From contig JAUXQH010000173.1 in NCBI GenBank assembly GCA_030685065.1, positions 31,268-95,267 of the forward strand: 64,000 bases of DNA. The letters are read 5' to 3'. Position 1 is the first letter of the stretch. Every line of letters starts with the position of its first letter. The DNA is from Pseudomonadota bacterium (GTDB taxonomy: Bacteria > Myxococcota_A > UBA796 > SXON01). Below, piece by piece: positions 8,475 through 17,777 of the stretch. A model generated the notes under the pieces. The model saw only the letters and a program-made list of their open reading frames with translations, ran no database searches and was not told the origin of the DNA. The position numbers and the translations under genes are program-made.

Positions 8475-9725
8475 ATGATCCTCGCCCTGCTCGCCCCCGC
8501 CTACGCGTTCACGAGCGTACAGGCCCAGTTCCAGTCCACGATCGCGCAGGTCGAGCAGATGGTGTGGGACGGCAACGTCACCCAGATGGCCGGCCGCCAC
8601 GGGCTCGACGTGGTCAACGTCACGTGGGAGGACACCGGCCGGAACAAGGGCTCCGCCGTGGGCCCCAACATCTCCGACATGACCATCGGCGTGCGAGACG
8701 CCTACGGCCAGCTCCACCCGATGCCGGTCCTGCGCTTCGACAACTTCACGGACACCACCGCGGACGTGCGCTCCGACAGCTTCTGGCTCCGCGTCGGCAA
8801 CGAGCGCGGCGGGCGGCTCCGCTCGGTCTCGCTCGCGGACGTGCTCCAGGACACGCGGAGCTTCCTCTCGGATCCGTGGAGCTGGTCCGGGCGCGGCCGC
8901 TCGTTGTGGAGCGCCCGTGACGAGACGGTCCTCGTGAGCGCCCAGGCCTGCTTCCTCCCGATCCCCCGCGACGGCGAGGCGACCTTCATGCCCGTGCTCT
9001 ACAACTACCAGTCGTACCCCGACAACCCCGCGGTGCTCACGATGGTCGCGACGCGAGAGGGCACCAGCATCCAGGTGATCGAGAACGAGGGCGGCTACCT
9101 CTCGGAGACCCTCTCCTTCAACCAGAACGGCGAGCGCGCCCCTTTCACGGCCACGCGCCTCTCCGATTTCCGCGACCGCGGCGGGGACGGCACCTGGGGC
9201 TCGGTCAACGCCGCCGGCGACGACGGGCTGAACATGGTCCTGCTCGTCCAGGTGCCGCTCAAGCAGAAGCCCCGCCCCACCCCGATGTACGAGGGCTACG
9301 GCGGCGCGATGGACGAGATGTCCGCGGCCCCGATGTCGGCGTCGAAGTCCGCGGGGCGGCGCAGCGACGTCGAGTCCGCGGTGATCGGGCATGGCCTCAC
9401 CGAGGGCCCCTACAAGGAGCTCGACGGCCTCGCGATCGAGCGCGACACGCGCTTCCCCGTGCGCGTCACCGTGCAGTTCTACAAGGCGACGAGCAACGGC
9501 GTGGTCACCGAGGCCGACATCCGCGAAGTGCGCCGCCAGATCGACCGCGTGTACAGCGAGGCCGACTACGTTGGGAGCCTCGTGACCCAGGGGTACACCG
9601 GGCGGCCGACCGAGTGGGTCGCGCCGTACCCCGACTACCCGCGGTATCGCCCCCAGCCGCAGCCCCAGCCGTCTGAGGACGCCCAGTGGTCCGATCCGTT
9701 CTGGAGCTGGCACAAGTCCAACTGA
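8475..9725 (+). CDS. Secreted protein of unknown function
   Basis: A 416-residue protein with a very short hydrophobic leader, MILALLAPAYAF, that could be a signal peptide cleaved after AYA. The mature part is rich in Asp, Asn and aromatic residues. There is a low-complexity Met/Ser/Ala stretch at about 275-290 (AMDEMSAAPMSASKSAG) and a Pro/Gln tail (RPQPQPQPSEDAQWSDPFW). No enzyme motif was recognised. It sits between a membrane protein and a methyltransferase gene, both on the other strand, so its context says little. Codon use and GC match the neighbours, so I take it as a real gene. Confidence 0.7.
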   Translation: MILALLAPAYAFTSVQAQFQSTIAQVEQMVWDGNVTQMAGRHGLDVVNVTWEDTGRNKGSAVGPNISDMTIGVRDAYGQLHPMPVLRFDNFTDTTADVRSDSFWLRVGNERGGRLRSVSLADVLQDTRSFLSDPWSWSGRGRSLWSARDETVLVSAQACFLPIPRDGEATFMPVLYNYQSYPDNPAVLTMVATREGTSIQVIENEGGYLSETLSFNQNGERAPFTATRLSDFRDRGGDGTWGSVNAAGDDGLNMVLLVQVPLKQKPRPTPMYEGYGGAMDEMSAAPMSASKSAGRRSDVESAVIGHGLTEGPYKELDGLAIERDTRFPVRVTVQFYKATSNGVVTEADIREVRRQIDRVYSEADYVGSLVTQGYTGRPTEWVAPYPDYPRYRPQPQPQPSEDAQWSDPFWSWHKSN

Positions 9726-9737
9726 GCGGAGCGTCGG

Positions 9738-10337
9738 TCAGGGCTTCCGGGCGACCAGGAGGTAGGGCCGCCCGCCATGGATGTGGGGCGAGCCCGCCAG
9801 CCACTCCCGCTCGACGGTCGCTCCGAGGCCCTCCAGCACCTCCCATGGCCGGCGGTACAGATCCGCCTGCGCGATGAGCTTGATCCACGACGACGCCGGG
9901 ACCCAGCGCTCCGCGTACACGTCGAAGATGACGAACCGCCCCCCCGGCGCGAGCAGCGCCCACATCGCCGCGAGGACGGCCTCGGGGTCCGGAATGACCG
10001 AGAGGCCGAGCGTGCTGATGATCGCGTCGATCGGGCCGACCTCCGCCGACGTGAGGGTGCGTGCGTCGTGCTGAAGGAGGGCGACCTGTGGCAGCTCAGC
10101 CACCCGGCGCCGCGCGCGCGTGAGCATGCCGCCCGAGAAGTCGACCCCGAGCACGTGGCCCGCGGGCCCGACCGCCGCGGCGAGAAGGGGCAGGTTCGGG
10201 CCGGTGCCGCACGCCAGGTCGAGCGCGCGTCCGCCGGGCTCGAGCGCCATCGCCGCTACCACGCCCGGGCGGTAGTCGCGGTACACGTGCTCGACGCTGC
10301 CGTCGTAGATCGTCGCGAAGGTGTCGTACCAGGACAG
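9738..10337 (-). CDS. Class I SAM-dependent methyltransferase, probable CTG start
   Basis: About 199 residues with a clear class I methyltransferase fold: WYDTFATIYD near the N-terminus, motif I ALDLACGTGPNLPLL, motif II-like DVGP/DAIIST, and LAPGGRFVIFDVYAE. The substrate is unknown; the family includes small-molecule and quinone C-methyltransferases. The start is a problem. No ATG, GTG or TTG in frame lies between the end of the upstream lipoprotein gene and the conserved WYD motif. The best candidate is CTG at 10337, six bases after GGGAG. Other readings are a start inside the upstream gene or an initiation codon altered by mutation or assembly error. Confidence 0.75.
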   Translation of the reverse strand: MSWYDTFATIYDGSVEHVYRDYRPGVVAAMALEPGGRALDLACGTGPNLPLLAAAVGPAGHVLGVDFSGGMLTRARRRVAELPQVALLQHDARTLTSAEVGPIDAIISTLGLSVIPDPEAVLAAMWALLAPGGRFVIFDVYAERWVPASSWIKLIAQADLYRRPWEVLEGLGATVEREWLAGSPHIHGGRPYLLVARKP

Positions 10338-10365
10338 GGGTGACTCCCACGTTCGAGGCCCCGGT

Positions 10366-11157
<792 letters not shown>

Positions 11158-11204
11158 TCGTCCTTCGGGGGCTCCGCAGTATAGAGCAAGAGGCGCGCTC
11201 GGCT

Positions 11205-12002
11205 TCAGGGCGCCGGGGTCGACTCGCTGCCGGGGCCTCCGGCGTAGACGGTCCACCGGTCGGATCGCAGCCAGCCGATCAGCGTCATTCCGGCGGCGCG
11301 CGCCACGTCCACGGCGAGGGACGTGGGCGCTCCGAGCGTCGCCACCAGCGGCACCCGCGCGACGAGCGCCTTCTGGACGATCTCGAAGCCGGCGCGGCTC
11401 GACACGAGGAGGCCCAGGCCCGAAAACTCCAGCGCGTCCGCGCGGAGGCGCGCGCCGAGCACCTTGTCGACGGCGTTGTGCCGGCCCACGTCCTCGCGCA
11501 GGTCGAACAACGTCCCGCTCGCGTCGAACAGCGCCGCGCCGTGGAGCCCCCCGGTCGAGCGGAACGCGCCCTGGCCGGCGCGCAGGGCGTCGGGAAGCGC
11601 GGCGAGCACGGCGGGCGCGGGCATCCAGCCGGTGACACCGAGAAAGTGGGTGCGGAGCCGGTCGATCGACGCCTTTCCGCAGATGCCGCACGAGCTGTTG
11701 GCGTACAGCGCGCGGTCCGCCGATCGCGCCCGGGCCATGGGCACGCCCTCGGCGAGCCGAACGTCCACCGTGTTCTCCCCCACGACCGCGAGGGCGCGGA
11801 GATCGTCGGGACCGTCCACCACGCCTTCGGTGTAGAGGAACCCGGCCGCGAGATCGAGATCGTCGCCGGGGGTGCGCATCGTGATGGCGGCGGGGATGCC
11901 CTCGACACGGATCTCGAGGGGCTCTTCGATCGCCACGTGATCGAGCTCGTCCTGCTCGATCGCTCCCACCGTTCGACGGACCGTGATCTCCCGGCTCTTC
12001 AC
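11205..12002 (-). CDS. fdhD: Formate dehydrogenase accessory sulfurtransferase FdhD
   Basis: A 265-residue FdhD homologue. FdhD takes sulfur from a cysteine desulfurase and transfers it to the molybdenum-bis-pterin cofactor, which activates formate dehydrogenase-type enzymes. The signature SSCGICGK, with the two catalytic cysteines, is at about residues 103-110, and DVGRHNAVDKVLG follows at about 170. The start is GTG, three bases after the stop of the upstream oxidoreductase gene, so the two form one transcription unit and the neighbour is the obvious client. Length and motifs are normal. Confidence 0.95.
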   Translation of the reverse strand: MKSREITVRRTVGAIEQDELDHVAIEEPLEIRVEGIPAAITMRTPGDDLDLAAGFLYTEGVVDGPDDLRALAVVGENTVDVRLAEGVPMARARSADRALYANSSCGICGKASIDRLRTHFLGVTGWMPAPAVLAALPDALRAGQGAFRSTGGLHGAALFDASGTLFDLREDVGRHNAVDKVLGARLRADALEFSGLGLLVSSRAGFEIVQKALVARVPLVATLGAPTSLAVDVARAAGMTLIGWLRSDRWTVYAGGPGSESTPAP

Positions 12003-12005
12003 CGC

Positions 12006-14234
12006 CTAGATCCGCTCGATCCGCACCACCGCGTTGTAGTCCGGCTCCTCCGAGCGCGGGTCGATGCGGCGGGCGATGAGCACGTTGCACTCCGGCCAAT
12101 AGGCCTGGAGGATGCCCTCACGGATGTCGGCCTTGCGGAGCGTCACCTCCATCGTGCCGATCTCGCTCGTGACCCGCGCGCGGGCGCCGTCGGCGAGGGC
12201 GAGCCGACCCAGGTCCGCCTCGCTGATCAGCAGGTCGTCGCGGGCGCGCCCGCCCTGCACGTTGTCCTGGGCCTTGATCACCATGCTGTTGAACTGCTTG
12301 CCGCGGCGCGTCGTGAGGTAGTACGCGCCCTCGGGCACCTCGATGCGCTTGGGTTCGAGCAGGGTGAAGCGCGCTTTGTCGTCGGGCATCCCCGCGAACT
12401 TTCCACCCACGCAAAGCTGGGGCCCGCCCCACTGGACCCAGTCACCCGCCTTCTCGAACGTCTCGATGCCCGCGTACAGTGGCACCGTCGCGGCGATCTC
12501 CTTCCGGATGACGCTTGCGTCGGCATAGGTGAGCTGCTCGGTGGTCCCGGGGAAGGCCGCCATCACCACCTGACAGGGGATCTCGTACTCGGGCCGGCTC
12601 TCGCCCACTTGCGGGTGCCCGGGGATCTCCGGGGAGAAGCGGATGCGGCGCTCGGTGTTGGTCGAGGTGCCGCCGCCGCGCTGCTCGTAGCGGGTCTGCG
12701 CGGGGAGCACGAGCACGGTGTCGGCGCCCTCGAGCACGGTCGACGTGTTCAAGACGATGTCCTGGTGGATGCGGAACTTCACCTTCGAGTAGGCGTCCGC
12801 CACCCAAGCCGGGTCGGGCAAGACGGCGAACAGGTTGCCGCCGACGTTGTAGAGGAAGTCGATCCCGCCCTCGCCCATGCGCTCGACCATGCGCATCGTC
12901 GTGAGCCCCTTCGCGCGCGGCAGCGGGTGCTGCCAGTGCTGCTCGAAGCGCTGGATGTTCTCCTCTGTCAGCGGGATGCCGCCGGGGAGGAGCCCTGGGG
13001 CCACACCGCACTCGCCGCCGCCCTGCACGCCCGAGTGCCCGCGGATGGGGAGGATGCCGGTCTTCTCGCGGCCGAGCATGCCGCGGGCGAGGTGCAGGTT
13101 GACGATGGCCTCGACGTTCTCCGTGCCGAACGTGTGCTGGGTGAGGCCCATCGAGTAGATGGTCACACACGACGTTGCGCGGCCGTAGAGCTCGGCGAGC
13201 CACTCGATCCGCGGCTTGTCGACGCCGGAGTCGCGCACGATGTCGTCCCACGTCATCGCCTGGATGTGGGCTTCCAATTCTGCCCAGCCCGTCGTGTGCG
13301 CGCCGACGTACGCGCGGTCCACCAGGTTGGTCTCGATGAGCGACTTGAGCACGCCGTTGAGCAGCGCGATGTCGCCGCCCACCTGCACGGGCACGAAATC
13401 GTCCATGAGCTTCGTCCCGAAGAGGGCGCTCTTCGGCATGGACGGGACCCAATAGGACTCCAGGCCCTTTTCGCGCACCGGGTTGATCACGACGATCCGG
13501 GTGCCCTGCGCCTTGGCGTGCGCGAGGTACTTCATCGTGACCGGCTGGTTGTTCGCGATGTCGGTGCCCCAGAGGAGGAGCAGATCCGTGCCGATCAGAT
13601 CCTTCAGGGAGCACGTCGGCGCGCCCACGCCGATCGTGGCCTTGAGTCCCGACACGGTGGCCTGGTGGCACAGGCGCGCGCACAGGTCGACGTTGTTGGT
13701 GCCGGCGAGGCGCGCGGCCTTGGTGAAGGCGTAGTAGACCTCGTTCGTGATGCCGCGCGACGTGGCGAACCACCCCTGCCGTTCGGGAGCGGTCTCGCGG
13801 AGGGCGGCGCCGGCCATGGCGAGCGCGTCATCCCACGAGATGCGTCGGAAGCCACGCTCGCCCTTTCGGTAGACCAGCGGGTAGGGGACGCGGCCCAAGC
13901 CCTGGAGCTGGCGGTTGTCCATCCGTCGTAAGTGATGGATGTCCGCCACTTCCGCGGGGGAGAACGCCGGCATCGTGTTGAGCCGCAAGAGCTTCAGGCG
14001 CGTGGTGCAGAGGTGGGTGCCCTCGACGACATCGTCCCGAAGGCCGCGGGGGCCGAGCGAGCACCCGTCGCACACGCCCTTGTTGAGGATGCGCCATGCG
14101 TAGGGGAGGCTGTCCCTGTTCTCCCACAACACTTCGGCCATCTCGAGCATGTGGTGCGGCTTCTGTGCGCCCAGGCCGAAGGGCACGAGAGAGGCGATCT
14201 GGTCGGCGCCGCGGATCGGGGGCTTCACGCTCAT
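12006..14234 (-). CDS. FdhF/YdeP-type molybdopterin oxidoreductase
   Basis: A 742-residue cytoplasmic molybdopterin oxidoreductase of the FdhF/YdeP group. The segment VDLCARLCHQATVSG at about residue 190 aligns with the active site of formate dehydrogenase H, with cysteine where the E. coli enzyme has selenocysteine. The N-terminal cysteines CDGC and a later HLC (about 54-76) suggest a partial or altered iron-sulfur site. The C-terminal cofactor-binding domain is present (about 620-742). No electron-transfer subunit, hydrogenase or membrane anchor is adjacent; the only partner is FdhD. Formate oxidation is plausible but unproven, because many YdeP-type proteins have unknown substrates. The ATG follows GGGGCGGGAA and the gene is divergent from recQ. 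Confidence 0.88.
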   Translation of the reverse strand: MSVKPPIRGADQIASLVPFGLGAQKPHHMLEMAEVLWENRDSLPYAWRILNKGVCDGCSLGPRGLRDDVVEGTHLCTTRLKLLRLNTMPAFSPAEVADIHHLRRMDNRQLQGLGRVPYPLVYRKGERGFRRISWDDALAMAGAALRETAPERQGWFATSRGITNEVYYAFTKAARLAGTNNVDLCARLCHQATVSGLKATIGVGAPTCSLKDLIGTDLLLLWGTDIANNQPVTMKYLAHAKAQGTRIVVINPVREKGLESYWVPSMPKSALFGTKLMDDFVPVQVGGDIALLNGVLKSLIETNLVDRAYVGAHTTGWAELEAHIQAMTWDDIVRDSGVDKPRIEWLAELYGRATSCVTIYSMGLTQHTFGTENVEAIVNLHLARGMLGREKTGILPIRGHSGVQGGGECGVAPGLLPGGIPLTEENIQRFEQHWQHPLPRAKGLTTMRMVERMGEGGIDFLYNVGGNLFAVLPDPAWVADAYSKVKFRIHQDIVLNTSTVLEGADTVLVLPAQTRYEQRGGGTSTNTERRIRFSPEIPGHPQVGESRPEYEIPCQVVMAAFPGTTEQLTYADASVIRKEIAATVPLYAGIETFEKAGDWVQWGGPQLCVGGKFAGMPDDKARFTLLEPKRIEVPEGAYYLTTRRGKQFNSMVIKAQDNVQGGRARDDLLISEADLGRLALADGARARVTSEIGTMEVTLRKADIREGILQAYWPECNVLIARRIDPRSEEPDYNAVVRIERI

Positions 14235-14345
14235 TTCCCGCCCCTAATTCACCCGGGGACGAGATGTGACGGCGGCTTGCGCCGCGCGCGGGGCCTTTCC
14301 GGAGGCGGGTCGCGCGCTTACCGTCCCGCCCGTGAGTGCGGCTTG

Positions 14346-16679
14346 ATGAGTGAGAACCTCGATCGATTGTTACGCGATCGCTTCGGCCACCCGGGCTTCC
14401 GTCCCGGTCAGGCGGAGGTGGTCGAGCACGTGGTCGGCACGGGCGGGGCCGCGGGTGGAGACGCCCTGGTGGTCATGCCGACGGGCGCCGGCAAGTCGCT
14501 CTGCTACCAGGTGCCCGCCGTGGCCCTCGGTGGCGTCGCGGTGGTGGTCTCCCCGCTGATCGCGCTGATGAAGGACCAGGTCGACGGGCTGGTCGCGCGC
14601 GGCGTACGCGCCACGCTGATCAACTCCACGCTCGCGCCCGAGGTGCGCCGGGAGCGCCTGCGCGAGGTGCTCCGGGGCGAGTGGGAGCTGGTGTTCGTCG
14701 CGCCCGAGCGGCTCTCGCCGCGGTTCTGCCTGGAGCTGCGCCCCGCGAACATCACCCTCTTCGCGGTCGACGAGGCCCACTGCCTCTCGCAGTGGGGGCA
14801 CGATTTTCGCCCGGACTACCTGCGCTTGGGGCAGGTGCGCCTCGATCTCGGGGCGCCGCGCACGATCGCGCTGACGGCCACCGCGACGCCGGCGGTGCAG
14901 GACGACATCGTCAAGAGCCTCGGCCTCGGGGCGGACCCGACGAGCCGCCTCCGCCGCTTCGTGCGGGGATTCGACCGCACCAACCTCGGGATCGAGGTGA
15001 TCGAGGTGAACGGCCCGCGCGACAAGGACCAGCTGCTGCCGGTGCTCGTGCTCCCCGGGCCCACGCTCGTGTACTGCGCCACGCGCAAGAACGTCGAGAG
15101 GGCGGCCCACGCGCTGCGATCCGTGGGGATCGCGGCCGGCATCTACCATGGTGGCCTCCCGATGGGGGAGCGCACCCAGGTGCAGGACGACTTCATGTCC
15201 GGCCGGTGCGGCGTCGTGGTGGCCACCAACGCGTTCGGCATGGGCGTCGACAAGGACGACGTGCGCGTGGTCGTCCACTACGATCTGCCGGGCACCGTCG
15301 AGGCCTACTACCAGGAGATCGGGCGCGCGGGTCGCGACGGAAAGCGCAGCCGCGTGGTCCTGCTCTACCGCGAAGAAGACCGTGGCATCCAGGAGTTCTT
15401 CATCAACCTCGCGCACCCGCCCGCGGCGTGGGTGCACCGGGTGTGGGACGCGTTGCGCGCGAAGGGCGAGAACCCGGTCTACCTGTCGATGGACAAGCTG
15501 GGGGACGCCCTCCCCGACGACGCGGGCGGCGAGCGCGCGGCGGCGAGCTGCGTCTATGTGCTCCAACGCGAGGGGTACCTCCGGCGCGTGCCGCAGACGG
15601 AGCGGGCCGGCCAGGCGCGAGTGTTGGCCGGGCGCTCGGAGGCCCGCGGGGACGCGCTCGCCGGGGTGCGCGGGCAGGTCTACGCGTGGCTCGTCGACCA
15701 GCATCGGGAGGTGGTCGGGGTGTGGCCGGAGCGGCTCGCCGAGGCGCTGGATCTGTCCCGCGAGCAGGTGGTGGCGGGGCTGCGCACGCTCGAGGACCGC
15801 GGCCTCATCGTCTATACGGCGCCCGAGCGCAGCGGGGGCTTCGAGCTGTTGAAGGACACGCCGCTCGCCCTGGACGACGTGGCGATGCGCGCGCGTCGTG
15901 CCCGCGAGCTGACGAAGCTCCAGAAGATGGTCGACTTCGGTCGTGCCGGGTGCCGGCGCCGCTACATCCTGACCTATTTCGGGGACACCCCGCCGTGGGA
16001 CCGCTGCGGCGACTGTGACGGCTGCCGCGCCGGAAAAGCGCTCGGTGTCGAGCCCCGCGTCCTCGCGCCCGATGAGGACGTGGTCGTGCGCAAGGTGCTC
16101 TCGTGCGTGGCCCGCCTCCCGGAGCCCTACCCGGTCTCGGTCGTCGCGAAGGTGCTCACCGGGGCGCGCGATCCCGCCACGGTGCGCTTCGAGCGCCTCT
16201 CGACCTACGGGATCCTTTCGAGCTTCACGCCGAAGGAGGTCGAGCAGATCGTCGGGGAGCTGGAGCGCGCGGGGGCGCTCTTGCGGGACGTCAAGAAGGC
16301 CGCCGTGGGGGGCGTCGAGCGCTCGTTCGACGTGATGACGCTCACGACGCTCGGCAAGGACGTGCTCTTCGCGCGCGCCCCCGGCTTCGCCATGTATTTT
16401 CCGCTCGGCAAGCGCGCGCTCACGACGAGGCCCAGCCCCGGCGCGCCCAAGAACGTCGCGGTCGACTTGCTGCACGTCCTTCGGGACACGAGGTCGAAGC
16501 TGGCCAAGGCGGCGGACGTGCCGGCCTACACCGTGGCGCCCAACCGCACGCTGGAGGACATGGCCAACCGTCGGCCGATGACGCGCTCCGCCATGCTCGA
16601 GGTGCACGGGATGGGGCCCGAGCGATACCGCAAGTACGGCGCGGAGTTCCTCGCGGTGATGCGGGGGTGGGCGGGGTAG
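14346..16679 (+). CDS. recQ: ATP-dependent DNA helicase RecQ
   Basis: A 777-residue RecQ, a 3'-5' DNA helicase in recombination and replication restart. From the chosen ATG: Walker A MPTGAGKSLCYQ at about 45, motif II VDEAHCLSQWGHDFRPDY at about 140, motif VI QEIGRAGRDG at about 325, and an RQC zinc site (CRRRYILTYFGD then CGDCDGC) at about 535-562. A C-terminal HRDC domain (LLHVLRDTRSKLAK to the end) is also present. All domains of a full-length RecQ are there. The long open frame upstream of 14346 is the antisense of the oxidoreductase gene and is not part of the protein. Confidence 0.96.
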   Translation: MSENLDRLLRDRFGHPGFRPGQAEVVEHVVGTGGAAGGDALVVMPTGAGKSLCYQVPAVALGGVAVVVSPLIALMKDQVDGLVARGVRATLINSTLAPEVRRERLREVLRGEWELVFVAPERLSPRFCLELRPANITLFAVDEAHCLSQWGHDFRPDYLRLGQVRLDLGAPRTIALTATATPAVQDDIVKSLGLGADPTSRLRRFVRGFDRTNLGIEVIEVNGPRDKDQLLPVLVLPGPTLVYCATRKNVERAAHALRSVGIAAGIYHGGLPMGERTQVQDDFMSGRCGVVVATNAFGMGVDKDDVRVVVHYDLPGTVEAYYQEIGRAGRDGKRSRVVLLYREEDRGIQEFFINLAHPPAAWVHRVWDALRAKGENPVYLSMDKLGDALPDDAGGERAAASCVYVLQREGYLRRVPQTERAGQARVLAGRSEARGDALAGVRGQVYAWLVDQHREVVGVWPERLAEALDLSREQVVAGLRTLEDRGLIVYTAPERSGGFELLKDTPLALDDVAMRARRARELTKLQKMVDFGRAGCRRRYILTYFGDTPPWDRCGDCDGCRAGKALGVEPRVLAPDEDVVVRKVLSCVARLPEPYPVSVVAKVLTGARDPATVRFERLSTYGILSSFTPKEVEQIVGELERAGALLRDVKKAAVGGVERSFDVMTLTTLGKDVLFARAPGFAMYFPLGKRALTTRPSPGAPKNVAVDLLHVLRDTRSKLAKAADVPAYTVAPNRTLEDMANRRPMTRSAMLEVHGMGPERYRKYGAEFLAVMRGWAG

Positions 16680-16707
16680 CCCGCCGATCGGCGCCGGTGG
16701 GTGCTGG

Positions 16708-16959
16708 CTACCCGGCCGTGTCGTCGCCCGTTTCGGCCGAGCAGCCGGTGCCGGCCTCGTCATCCTCGGCCTGCAGCTCGGTCAGGCTCGTTTCGCACTC
16801 GTCCTGCAGGTCCGGATCGGTGCCGGAGCTCTCGGTGCGGCATTGGTCGCAATCAAATGCGGCCTCGCCGTCGTGGCACTCGCACACGTAGTCGCAGTAG
16901 TCGGCGCAGGGATCGCCGAAGGACACGCCGAAGCAGGCCGAGAGCAGGAGGAGCAGCAT
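16708..16959 (-). CDS. Small cysteine-rich lipoprotein
   Basis: An 83-residue protein, MLLLLLSAC at the N-terminus giving a minimal lipoprotein signal with Cys9 as the lipidation site. Eight more cysteines follow, five of them close together between residues 18 and 37 (CADYCDYVCEC then CDQC). This suggests a disulfide-rich or metal-binding domain in the periplasm or on the outer membrane. The C-terminal third is acidic. It is divergent from the dehydrogenase gene, the two starts being 20 bases apart. No family recognised. Confidence 0.65.
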   Translation of the reverse strand: MLLLLLSACFGVSFGDPCADYCDYVCECHDGEAAFDCDQCRTESSGTDPDLQDECETSLTELQAEDDEAGTGCSAETGDDTAG

Positions 16960-16979
16960 GGCGCGTTACTAACGCCCGG

Positions 16980-17741
16980 ATGCTCCCCTCGCTGTCGGAT
17001 CGTGTTGTCGTGGTCACGGGCGCCACGAGTGGCATCGGGCGGGCCACCGCGCTCCGCTTCGCGAAGGCCGGCGCGAAGGTGGTGGCGACCGGCCGCGATC
17101 AGGGGCGCCTCGCGGAGCTCGCCCCCCACGTCGATTGCACGTTGACCCTCGATGTCACGGATCCCGAGGCGGTCGCCATCGTCGCGGCGGCGGTCGTCGA
17201 CCGCTACGGGGGGGCCGATGTCCTGGTGAACAACGCCGGGATCGGGCTGTTCGAGGGGTGGGAGCATACGGACGACGCCGCGCTGCGCCGCGTGATGGAC
17301 GTGAACCTGCACGGCGCGGTGGCCGTGGCCCGGTCGCTCCTGCCGTCGCTGATCGCGCGCAAGGGCGTGCTCGTGCAGGTCGCGAGCGTGGCGGGAAAGC
17401 GCGGCTACGCGAGGCACACCGCGTACTGCGCGTCGAAGCACGCGTTGATCGGCTGGTCGGAGGCGCTCCGGCACGATCTGCGCGGCACCGGCTGAGATGT
17501 GATCGTCGTGTGCCCTCCCGCGGTGCGCACGCCCTTCTTCGAGAGCGCGGGCTACCTCACGTTCGACCAGGACCACAAGAACCTCGTCCCGATGACGGCG
17601 GACGCGGTGGCGGAGGGGATCCTCGACGCCACGCTCCGGCGGCCGAGAACCGTGATCCTCTCCCCGCGGGCGCGCGCACTCCACGCCCTCTCGGTGGTGG
17701 CGCCCGGGCTCCTCGAGCAGCTCCAGCGGTTCAAGCGGTAG
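16980..17741 (+). pseudogene. Short-chain dehydrogenase interrupted by an in-frame TGA
   Basis: A classical short-chain dehydrogenase/reductase of 253 codons, about the normal family length. The NAD(P)-binding motif GATSGIG is at 14-20, NNAG at about 84, and the catalytic YxxxK as YCASK at about 150. Codon 172 is TGA, in the middle of the usual LRGTG-x-DVxVVCPPxVxTPF segment, and the reading frame continues without shift for 80 more codons to a normal C-terminus. The visible result is a truncated enzyme lacking the substrate-binding lobe. A single-base mutation, an assembly error and readthrough are all possible. Selenocysteine is unlikely because this position is not catalytic. Confidence 0.8.
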
Positions 17742-17777
17742 GTCGGCGCCCTGGTCCGAGCGCGCCGCCGATCCGCG

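Noticed and set aside
6694..8478. Very long plus-strand open frame opposite the membrane protein
   Set aside because: Composition is His/Arg/Glu/Pro-rich with no motif, while the opposite frame encodes a coherent polytopic protein.
17493..17495. TGA as a selenocysteine codon, prompted by the FdhF-like gene in the window
   Set aside because: The position is not catalytic in short-chain dehydrogenases and the FdhF-like enzyme itself uses cysteine; no SECIS-like hairpin was apparent directly downstream.
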